Assembly (NCBI GenBank): GCA_030044345.1
Contig: JASHVY010000577.1
Span: forward strand, 1-8,650
Length of the DNA stretch: 8,650 nucleotides
Source of the DNA: Acetobacteraceae bacterium
GTDB taxonomy: Bacteria; Pseudomonadota; Alphaproteobacteria; Acetobacterales; Acetobacteraceae
Reading direction: 5' to 3'
In this document: piece by piece, positions 1 to 5,089 of the stretch
Layout: every line of letters begins with the position of its first letter
How positions within the stretch are numbered: position 1 is the stretch's first letter
Translations under genes and position numbers: made by a program
The notes under the pieces: generated by a model
The model's input: only the letters and a program-made list of their open reading frames with translations
The model's database searches: none
Told to the model about the DNA's origin: nothing

Positions 1-177
1 GTGCTCGCTCCAGAAATGGAGCTCGCCCACCGGCTCGCCGGCTGCGATCGGCGTGCCGTCCGAGAGCAGAAGGCCACGCCAGGCCTTCTCCCGTGAAAGG
101 CGAAGGATGCAGAGCGGATCGTCGGTGAATTCGCGGATTCCGTAATGGCAGCGAAGCGCCGCATCAACCTGGCGCAC
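1..177 (-). CDS. YkoP-like domain protein, N-terminal part (cut by window edge)
   Basis: Reading the minus strand from 177 to 1 gives 59 codons without a stop. They contain the segments HYGIREFTDDPLCILRLS and GEPVGELHFWSEH. From memory this resembles the N-terminal part of YkoP-like domain proteins, in which a (Y)GIREF.DDP.C..R block is followed by a L.DG....GDPV.ELH.WNE block. No biochemical role is established for these proteins that I can name. The C-terminal part lies to the left of the window. The start is uncertain. GTG at 177 fits the usual distance to the first conserved block, but no clear Shine-Dalgarno precedes it. The same frame stays open up to a stop at 325-327, and GTG codons at 270 and 324 are alternatives that would add an Arg/Ala/Ser-rich, low-complexity leader. 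There is no in-frame ATG. The coding strand is sure from the motif; the family name is moderately sure. Confidence 0.6.
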   Translation of the reverse strand, partial: MRQVDAALRCHYGIREFTDDPLCILRLSREKAWRGLLLSDGTPIAAGEPVGELHFWSEH

Positions 178-528
178 GATGCCGGCTACCGGATCGAACC
201 GCCGACGCCGTGGGACCCTGGCTGGCGCTATCCGGGTGGAAGAGGACGAAGCGGAATAGGGCGCCGCCACCCGCAACTGGGGGGCCGAGGCCGCCCCGGC
301 CGCGAGGCCGTCCTCCGGGGGCACCTATCGCTCCCATCCATGGGCAGGGACGGGGCCTGGCCGCCTGCCCAACCGCCACAGCCGAGAAAGAGGCCCCTGC
401 CGCACATGCCGCATGCCGGGTTTCGCCCTTGCCGGTTCGAAGCAATTCGAAGCAAACGGTAATCGAGAGCGCTGGCAATTGTCACGCGACGAGGCGGCAC
501 CCCTGCCATGGGCCGCTCTGCGAAATGC
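178..528. other. Intergenic stretch, no gene supported
   Basis: This is about 350 bases between the YkoP-like gene and repeat copy 1. Several frames are open on both strands, but their products are Arg/Pro/Gly-rich and low in complexity, as expected from GC-rich non-coding DNA, and none has a good Shine-Dalgarno. The left part (178-324) may include an N-terminal extension of the minus-strand gene. The promoter of that gene should lie here, but I cannot point to a convincing -35/-10 pair. The only sharp signal is a 10-bp tandem duplication at 436-455. Confidence 0.5.
436..455. repeat. Perfect tandem duplication of a 10-mer
   Basis: The sequence TTCGAAGCAA occurs twice back to back (436-445 and 446-455). 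Each unit starts with the palindrome TTCGAA, so the two symmetrical centres are spaced by about one helical turn (10 bp). That spacing would suit a paired protein-binding site upstream of the minus-strand YkoP-like gene, but it may equally be a slippage duplication. Only the repeat itself is seen; any binding role is a guess. Confidence 0.4.
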
Positions 529-683
529 TAGATCAATATGGCTTCTGGTGGATTGGGGCACCCCGCGACGGGGTCCCCGCCGACTTGTCGGCGGGGACCC
601 TGAACGTGTTCGCGGGGACCCCGACGCGGAGCGATCCGCCAAAGCCCAAGGGGAGGCCATCAAATTGATCGAGAAAATAAAGC
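529..683 (+). repeat. Palindromic interspersed element, copy 1 (3' arm decayed)
   Basis: This is a 155-bp element that shares its ends and core with 4363-4511 in the same orientation. The shared sequence starts at TAGATCAATATGG (529) and ends with GATCGAGAAAATAAAGC (to 683). Short terminal inverted repeats GATCAAT (531-537) and ATTGATC (664-670) bound it. In the centre a perfect 14-bp stem (571-584 with 587-600) closes over only TT. The outer left arm (546-567) matches copy 2 with one change. The outer right arm (about 625-641) is shortened and mutated, so the outer stem is no longer perfect here. Both strands stay open through much of the element, but the products are repetitive (GTPRRGPRR type) and I do not treat them as genes. 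It resembles a REP/BIME- or MITE-like non-autonomous repeat; no transposase is present in the window. Confidence 0.8.
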
Positions 684-687
684 CAGA

Positions 688-730
688 GCGTGATGACCGA
701 AGGTGGACTCACCGGAGGTCCGAATCACGC
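688..730. other. Imperfect hairpin, first of four in a row
   Basis: A 7-bp perfect outer stem, GCGTGAT (688-694) with ATCACGC (724-730), is followed after a 3-base bulge on the right side by a 4-bp stem (GACC 695-698 with GGTC 717-720). A symmetrical 3x3 internal loop and a 4-bp stem, GGTG (702-705) with CACC (710-713), around a GACT tetraloop complete it. It begins five bases after the end of palindromic element copy 1. No T-run follows, so it does not look like an intrinsic terminator. Structure seen, function unknown. Confidence 0.5.
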
Positions 731-747
731 GAGAAAACAATGACCAA

Positions 748-793
748 GAGCGGGATGGGTGAGCGCTAGCCAGCTAGCGATCTCATCCCGTTC
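748..793. other. Hairpin, second of four
   Basis: The apical stem is a perfect 7-bp pair, CGCTAGC (764-770) with GCTAGCG (773-779), separated by only CA. A lower stem pairs GAGCGGGATG (748-757) with CATCCCGTTC (784-793), 10 bp including one G-U pair, with an internal loop between the two stems. The next hairpin begins two bases later. No coding or terminator role is evident. Confidence 0.55.
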
Positions 794-795
794 TC

Positions 796-847
796 GTGTC
801 CCGATTCCGAAGTCCGTCGCAGTGGACTGCAGACGGAATCGGGACAC
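796..847. other. Strong hairpin with 14-bp perfect stem, third of four
   Basis: GTGTCCCGATTCCG (796-809) is the exact reverse complement of CGGAATCGGGACAC (834-847). Inside it, AGTCC (811-815) pairs with GGACT (824-828). On the plus strand a T-rich run (TTTGTTTTT, about 853-861) follows six bases after the stem. That is somewhat terminator-like, but no plus-strand gene ends here. On the minus strand no T-run follows, so it is a poor terminator for the membrane protein gene at 938-1414. Confidence 0.6.
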
Positions 848-883
848 TCGCTCTTTGTTTTTCGTGGCCTGCTTATCCTCTCC

Positions 884-906
884 GTTCGCCGCAAAATGCG
901 ACGAAC
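884..906. other. Short hairpin, fourth of four
   Basis: GTTCGCCGCA (884-893) pairs with TGCGACGAAC (897-906) over an AAA loop, with one mismatch in ten pairs. It lies about 30 bases past the stop codon of the minus-strand gene 938-1414, so it could contribute to 3'-end formation or transcript protection for that gene. There is no T-run on the minus strand after it, which argues against a classical intrinsic terminator. Confidence 0.45.
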
Positions 907-937
907 TTCGAGGGCAGGACACTAGGCCAGGCGGCGT

Positions 938-1414
938 TCAGCCAGGCCAGTCGAGCCGCGGCTCGGTCCGCGCCGGGCGAGAAGGCTGCTCATTCCCGCG
1001 TCTGTTACCCAGGGGGGTGTTGCCCAGGGGCGAGAAGACACGCGGGTCCGGCGCGTCCTCTGGTGCCGTCTCCGGCATGGAGGCTGGGGCGCTCCTTCTC
1101 GGGCCAGGGGGCGCGGGAGGGATGGGCGGCCTCGTATATCCCGCCGTCGGGCGGGGGGCTTGCGTGCCGAGATGCGTCAGATCCTCGCCATAGCCCCCGT
1201 CGGCGAGCGGCTCGGGCAAACGGAGCGCGAGCCCGCGAATCTCCGCCTGGATCTCGTCGAGCCGAGCCTCCACCCCCTCAAGCCGGCCTTTCACCCCGAA
1301 GACGCTGAACGGCATCAGCAGGAAGGCGAGGAGATAAAGGATGCCAGGCACGAGGACGACGAAGGGAAGCCACCAGGGCACCCAGTCAGGCAGCGAGAAC
1401 GGCAGGGTCATCAT
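938..1414 (-). CDS. Small single-pass membrane protein with Pro-rich tail, function unknown
   Basis: This encodes 158 residues in three parts. Residues about 13-35 are a hydrophobic, Trp-rich membrane segment (WVPWWLPFVVLVPGILYLLA). Residues about 42-63 (KGRLEGVEARLDEIQAEIRG) form an amphipathic helix likely to be a short coiled coil. Residues about 85-158 are rich in Pro, Arg and Ala and probably disordered, ending in EPRLDWPG. The block LLMPFSVFGVKGRLE and the C-terminal EPRL.WP ending are patterns I associate with uncharacterised Acetobacteraceae proteins; this is recall, not a search. An AAGGA sequence lies just upstream (around 1417-1421). It is 2 bases from ATG 1414 and 5 bases from ATG 1411, so translation may start at the second Met. 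The gene is divergent from the aminotransferase gene. Its role is unknown; a membrane-anchored scaffold or assembly factor is only a guess. Confidence 0.8.
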   Translation of the reverse strand: MMTLPFSLPDWVPWWLPFVVLVPGILYLLAFLLMPFSVFGVKGRLEGVEARLDEIQAEIRGLALRLPEPLADGGYGEDLTHLGTQAPRPTAGYTRPPIPPAPPGPRRSAPASMPETAPEDAPDPRVFSPLGNTPLGNRRGNEQPSRPARTEPRLDWPG

Positions 1415-1582
1415 TATCCTTTATAGCAGGGCTGCGAGCCGGCCGCGAAGCCGCCGGGGTCCCCTTTGGATCTCGGGTCCTCGCGACGGAAGGACGGCTG
1501 GATTTCCCGAAATGCCCATGCCAATCCTGCGTGCCGACGCCAATCTGCCTTGACTGTCCTGCTGATATCCCCGCGCATTCCC
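1415..1582. other. Divergent intergenic region
   Basis: These 168 bases separate the minus-strand membrane protein gene from the plus-strand aminotransferase-fhs unit and must hold the start signals for both. A TATAAA (minus strand, about 1421-1426) overlaps the ribosome-binding region of the membrane protein gene, without a matching -35. TTGACT (1550-1555) could be a -35 for the aminotransferase, but I find no acceptable -10 at 16-18 bases. No promoter is claimed. The aminotransferase frame stays open upstream to 1466, but that extension does not match the family. Confidence 0.4.
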
Positions 1583-2698
1583 ATGAAGCTTCTGATTCCC
1601 GGCCCCGTGATGACCCGCGCCGAAGTTCGCGCCGCGCTCGCGCATGATTTCGCGCCATGGGATCGCGACTTCTATCCGATCTATGCCGGAATCCGCGAGC
1701 GGCTGCTCCCGATCGCCGGCGTAGGCACGGATACGCATGCGAGCCTGCCCTTGCAGGGCTCGGGCCATTTCGTGGTCGAAGCCGCGATCCGCACCTTCGT
1801 GCCGCGCGGCGGAAAAATCCTCGTGCCGATGACCGGGGGCTACGCGACCCGTCTCGCCCGTCTTGCCCGCGCGTGCGGGCGCGAGGTGGTGAGCCTGCCC
1901 GTCGGCGAGAGCGAGCGGGCCGATCCCCGCGCCGTGGCGTCTTTGCTTGCTGCGGACCCGGCCATCGGCCATCTCGCCTTCGTTTATAGCGAGACCAGCA
2001 CGGGCGTGGTGCATGATGCGGCAGCGATCAGCACGGCCGCCCGCGTTGCGGGGCGGCGCGTGATCATCGACGCGGTCTCGGCCTTCGGCGCGCTGCCGCT
2101 CGATCTAGCGGCGATGCCGGAGGTGGATGCCGTTCTCTTCACGGCGAACAAGTGCCTTGAAGCCGTGCCGGGCCTTGCCTTCGCAATCGCACCCAAGGCG
2201 CGGCTCATCGGGCGGGCCGGGGCGGCGGAGAGCTGGTGCCTCGACCTTGCGGATATCTATGCGCATGCCGAGAAGTTCGGTGCCGGAAGTTTCCGTTTTA
2301 CCCCGCCCGCCCAGGTGCTCTATGCATTCTTGGCGGCGCTCGAGATCTTTGCCGCGGAAGGGGGGCCAGCCGCAAGGCTTGCCCGCTATCAGGCCAATCT
2401 CCGCGTACTCTATGAGGGGGTGCAGGCGATCGGCCTCACGCCCTATCTGCCGCTTCCCTTGCAGGGGCCGATCGTGATGAACGTGCTCGCCCCGGATGAT
2501 CCGCGCTGGGACCTGCTTTCCTTCGTGGAGCTTCTCAAGCAACGAGGCTTTCTCATCAGCAATTTCTATGACACTGCCCTGCCAAGCTTCCGCGTCGGCC
2601 TGATCGGCGCGCTCGGCACGGAGGATTATCGCGCCGCCGTTGCCGCGATGGATGATGCGCTCGATGCGCTCGGCATCCGCAAGCGCAAGGCTGTTTGA
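1583..2698 (+). CDS. phnW: PhnW-type aminotransferase (2-aminoethylphosphonate-pyruvate transaminase family)
   Basis: This encodes 371 residues of a fold-type I, class V PLP aminotransferase, the usual PhnW length. Family landmarks include LLIPGPVMT at the N-terminus, WDRDF (26-30), LQGSGHFVVEA (58-68, PLP phosphate cup), VYSETSTGV (134-142), IIDAVSAFG (161-169, with Asp163 for the PLP ring nitrogen), TANKCLEAVPG (187-197, Lys190 the Schiff-base lysine), FRFTPP and FRVGLIG (Arg337, the likely carboxylate-binding Arg). Characterised members move the amino group of 2-aminoethylphosphonate to pyruvate. The substrate-side loop here reads GFLISNFYDT, unlike the GFVIYPGK form of enterobacterial PhnW, and no phosphonate catabolic genes are nearby. 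The substrate may therefore differ, and the symbol marks family rather than proven function. ATG 1583 was chosen by family alignment; no clear Shine-Dalgarno is seen. The gene stops two bases before fhs, so the two are probably co-transcribed and translationally coupled. Confidence 0.8.
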   Translation: MKLLIPGPVMTRAEVRAALAHDFAPWDRDFYPIYAGIRERLLPIAGVGTDTHASLPLQGSGHFVVEAAIRTFVPRGGKILVPMTGGYATRLARLARACGREVVSLPVGESERADPRAVASLLAADPAIGHLAFVYSETSTGVVHDAAAISTAARVAGRRVIIDAVSAFGALPLDLAAMPEVDAVLFTANKCLEAVPGLAFAIAPKARLIGRAGAAESWCLDLADIYAHAEKFGAGSFRFTPPAQVLYAFLAALEIFAAEGGPAARLARYQANLRVLYEGVQAIGLTPYLPLPLQGPIVMNVLAPDDPRWDLLSFVELLKQRGFLISNFYDTALPSFRVGLIGALGTEDYRAAVAAMDDALDALGIRKRKAV

Positions 2699-2700
2699 GG

Positions 2701-4365
2701 ATGCCGGACGATCTCGAGATTGCCCGCCGCGCCCGGCTTCGGCCGATCGCGGAGATCGCGGCGATGGCCGGCATCCCGGCCGAGGCGCTCGAGCCCTATG
2801 GACGGTTCAAGGCGAAGATCGGGTTCGATTTCATCGAAAGCCTTGCGAACCGGGAGGATGGGGCGCTGGTGCTGGTCACCGGCATCAACCCGACGGCTGC
2901 CGGCGAGGGCAAGACCACCACCGGAATCGGGCTTGTCGATGCGCTGAATGCGATCGGCAGGCCCGCCATACTCTGCCTGCGCGAGCCGAGCCTCGGGCCC
3001 TGTTTCGGGGTCAAGGGCGGGGCGACCGGTGGGGGGCGCGCGCAGATCGCGCCGATGGAGGAGATCAACCTCCATTTCACCGGCGATTTCCACGCCATCA
3101 CCGCTGCCAACAATCTGCTGGCGACGATGCTCGACAATCACCTTCATTACGGCAATGCGCTCGGTCTCGATGCGCGGCGGATCTTGTGGCGCCGGGCGCT
3201 GGACGTGAACGATCGTAGCCTGCGCGCAACCGTCATCGCCCTTGGGGGCAATGGACCGGTGCGGGAGGATGGGTTCGACATCACCGCCGCCTCCGAGGTG
3301 ATGGCGCTCTTCTGCCTTGCCCGCGACCTTCCCGATCTCGAGGCGCGGCTTGCGCGCGTTGTCGTGGCCGAGCGACGCGACGGCAGCATGGTCACGGCGC
3401 GCGATCTTCACGCCGATGGCGCGATGGCGGCGTTGCTGCGCGATGCGCTGATGCCGAACCTGGTGCAGACACTGGAGGGGTCACCCGCGCTCGTGCATGG
3501 TGGTCCCTTTGCCAATATCGCCCATGGCTGCAATTCGGTGATGGCGACGCGGCTCGGCCTCAAGCTCGCGCCGATCGTCGTCACCGAAGCGGGGTTCGGC
3601 GCCGATCTGGGCGCGGAAAAATTCTTCGACATCAAGTGCCGTCTTGCCGGCCTGACGCCCGCAGTGGCAGTCGTTGTCACCACCGTGCGTGCGCTCAAGC
3701 TGCATGGCGGCGCGGCGAAGCGAGCACTGGAGACGGAGGATGTCGGCGCGGTCGAGCGCGGCATCGCGAATCTCGCCCGGCATGTCGAGAACGTGAAGAA
3801 ATTCGGCGTGCCCGTGCTCGTCGCGCTCAACAGCTTCACCTCCGACACGGCGGCGGAGATCGGTGCGGTCAAGCGCGCCATGGCAGCGCGCGCGGTGGAG
3901 ACGGCGCTCTGCACCCATTGGGCCGATGGAGCGGCCGGCGCAGCGGGGCTGGCACGGGCTGTGGTTGCAAGGCTTGAGGAGGGCGGCACCCGCTTTGCGC
4001 CGCTCTATCCTGATGACTTGCCGCTCGCGGAAAAGATCCGGGTCGTGGCCCGTGAAATCTATCACGCCAGCGATATCGAGATCCCGCCCGCAGTGGCACG
4101 CCGGCTCGCTTCCTTCGAGGCGGCAGGGTTCGCGAAGGTGCCGGTCTGCATCGCCAAGACGCAGTATAGTTTCAGTGCCGATCCTACGCGGCTTGGCGCG
4201 CCTGAAGGGCATGTGCTGCCGATCCGGGCCGTGCGGCTCTCGGCGGGGGCCGGTTTCGTCGTCACGCTCGCCGGCGAGATCCTGACCATGCCGGGCCTGC
4301 CGCGCGTTCCGGCGGCAGAGCAGATCGGGCTGGGACCGGACGGGAGGGTGAGCGGCCTCTTTTAG
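2701..4365 (+). CDS. fhs: Formate-tetrahydrofolate ligase
   Basis: This encodes 554 residues, close to the usual length of about 555. The enzyme makes 10-formyl-tetrahydrofolate from formate, tetrahydrofolate and ATP in the cytoplasm, supplying one-carbon units for purines, formyl-Met-tRNA and serine/glycine interconversion. Signature stretches are all present: a P-loop TAAGEGKTT (65-73), LREPSLGPCFGVKGGATGG (93-111), INLHFTGDFHAITAANN (122-138), VVTTVRALKLHGG (325-337), KTQYSFSADP (486-495), MPGLPRVPAAE (530-540) and the typical GLF carboxyl end. ATG 2701 sits two bases after the aminotransferase stop, with AAGG about 10 bases upstream. An in-frame TTG at 2695 would overlap that stop and is less likely. 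The stop codon TAG (4363-4365) consists of the first three bases of palindromic repeat copy 2, whose 22-bp hairpin would lie at the 3' end of the mRNA. Confidence 0.96.
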   Translation: MPDDLEIARRARLRPIAEIAAMAGIPAEALEPYGRFKAKIGFDFIESLANREDGALVLVTGINPTAAGEGKTTTGIGLVDALNAIGRPAILCLREPSLGPCFGVKGGATGGGRAQIAPMEEINLHFTGDFHAITAANNLLATMLDNHLHYGNALGLDARRILWRRALDVNDRSLRATVIALGGNGPVREDGFDITAASEVMALFCLARDLPDLEARLARVVVAERRDGSMVTARDLHADGAMAALLRDALMPNLVQTLEGSPALVHGGPFANIAHGCNSVMATRLGLKLAPIVVTEAGFGADLGAEKFFDIKCRLAGLTPAVAVVVTTVRALKLHGGAAKRALETEDVGAVERGIANLARHVENVKKFGVPVLVALNSFTSDTAAEIGAVKRAMAARAVETALCTHWADGAAGAAGLARAVVARLEEGGTRFAPLYPDDLPLAEKIRVVAREIYHASDIEIPPAVARRLASFEAAGFAKVPVCIAKTQYSFSADPTRLGAPEGHVLPIRAVRLSAGAGFVVTLAGEILTMPGLPRVPAAEQIGLGPDGRVSGLF

Positions 4366-4511
4366 ATCAATATGGCTTCTGGTGGATCGGGGCACCCCGC
4401 GTCGGGGTCCCCGCCGACTTGTCGGCGGGGTGCCCCGAACGTGTTCGCGGGGACCTCGTCGCGGGGTGCCCCGATCCACCAAGTCCATGAAATTGATCGA
4501 GAAAATAAAGC
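4363..4511 (+). repeat. Palindromic interspersed element, copy 2 (intact)
   Basis: This is a 149-bp element homologous to 529-683. Terminal inverted repeats GATCAAT (4365-4371) and ATTGATC (4492-4498) flank a perfect 22-bp inverted repeat (4380-4401 with 4460-4481). Nested inside are a 10-bp perfect stem with a TT turn (4409-4418 with 4421-4430), extended by CGGGG (4403-4407) with CCCCG (4433-4437), and a small palindrome CGAACGTGTTCG (4436-4447). The last 13 shared bases, GAGAAAATAAAGC (4499-4511), lie outside the terminal repeats on the right only. The element starts on the fhs stop codon and ends about 90 bases before the GFA gene. As RNA it would be a very stable structure that could stabilise fhs mRNA or end transcription, although no T-run follows. 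Likely a REP/BIME- or MITE-like mobile repeat. Confidence 0.85.
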
Positions 4512-4603
4512 GCAATTTTCCCCAAGCGATGCATCCGACTTATAGTTTATTTGGCAGAAACAGCACCGAGAAAATCCGCGCCATCGAGATGGGGAACGAT
4601 CCA

Positions 4604-5083
4604 ATGAATGACGAAAAGGAAAAGCGAGAGGGCGGATGTGCCTGTGGCGCGATGCGGTACCGGCTCGAAACGGCGCCGATGTTCGTGCATTGCTGCCATT
4701 GTCGCGATTGCCAGCGCCAGACGGGAAGCGCTTTCGTGCTCAATGCGCTGATCGAGACGGATCGGATGGCCCTGCTCGCAGGGAATCCGGAGCCGATCTC
4801 CGTTCCCACGGACAGCGGCCGCCCGCATCGCATCTTCCGATGCCCTGACTGCCAAACCGCTCTCTGGAGCGAGTATGGCGGACGCGCTGCGCTTCGCTTC
4901 GTGCGGGTGGGCACGCTCGATGACCCGACGGCGCTCCAGCCCGATGTGCATATCTTTACCCGTTCGAAGCTGCCCTGGGTGACGTTGCCGGCCGGTGCCC
5001 CCGCATTCGAGGTCTATTACGATTCGCGGCAGCTCTGGCCCGCAGCGAGCCTGGAACGGCGCCGTGCCATTCTGGGTGGATGA
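4604..5083 (+). CDS. GFA/CENP-V family zinc protein
   Basis: This encodes 159 residues, typical for a single GFA domain. Cysteine ligands follow the family pattern: GCACG (Cys12, Cys14) with CPDC (Cys80, Cys83) as the likely structural zinc site, and CHCRDC (Cys31, Cys33, Cys36) as the likely second or catalytic site, followed by QRQTGSAF. The family was named for glutathione-dependent formaldehyde activation (Gfa of Paracoccus), in which S-hydroxymethylglutathione formation is helped. Most members have no proven substrate and the spontaneous reaction has been disputed, so no precise activity is assigned. ATG 4604 was chosen because GGGGA (4591-4595) precedes it by 8 bases. An in-frame ATG at 4589 lacks such a site. 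The frame is open further upstream through the palindromic repeat, but that part is not protein-like. It lies downstream of fhs on the same strand, so a C1-metabolism link is possible. The 3' end converges on the methyltransferase gene with a 6-bp gap. Confidence 0.85.
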   Translation: MNDEKEKREGGCACGAMRYRLETAPMFVHCCHCRDCQRQTGSAFVLNALIETDRMALLAGNPEPISVPTDSGRPHRIFRCPDCQTALWSEYGGRAALRFVRVGTLDDPTALQPDVHIFTRSKLPWVTLPAGAPAFEVYYDSRQLWPAASLERRRAILGG

Positions 5084-5089
5084 GGTAGA

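Noticed and set aside
430..455. tRNA T-loop-like sequence (GGTTCGAA)
   Set aside because: No flanking 5-bp stem and no acceptor, D or anticodon arms can be folded around it; it is part of the 10-bp tandem repeat.
145..769. Several open frames on both strands in the left intergenic region
   Set aside because: Products are Arg/Pro/Gly-rich, lack Shine-Dalgarno sites and overlap one another; part of the openness comes from the palindromic repeat itself.
529..906. CRISPR array
   Set aside because: There is no regular spacing of one repeat with unique spacers; the hairpins differ from one another in sequence.
1421..1455. Minus-strand promoter with TATAAA as -10 for the membrane protein gene
   Set aside because: No -35 at 16-18 bases and the box overlaps the ribosome-binding region.
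1466..1582. Longer start for the PhnW-type gene at ATG 1466
   Set aside because: The extra 39 residues do not match the family, whose members begin at the LLIPGP block just after ATG 1583.
4541..4546. TATAGT as -10 of a GFA gene promoter
   Set aside because: No recognisable -35 at proper spacing (only a weak TTTTCC); not strong enough to annotate.
4382..4603. Upstream extension of the GFA gene through the palindromic repeat
   Set aside because: The added residues (GTPRRGPRRLVGG type) are the translation of the repeat and also appear antisense; GFA proteins normally start just before the GGC.CG motif.
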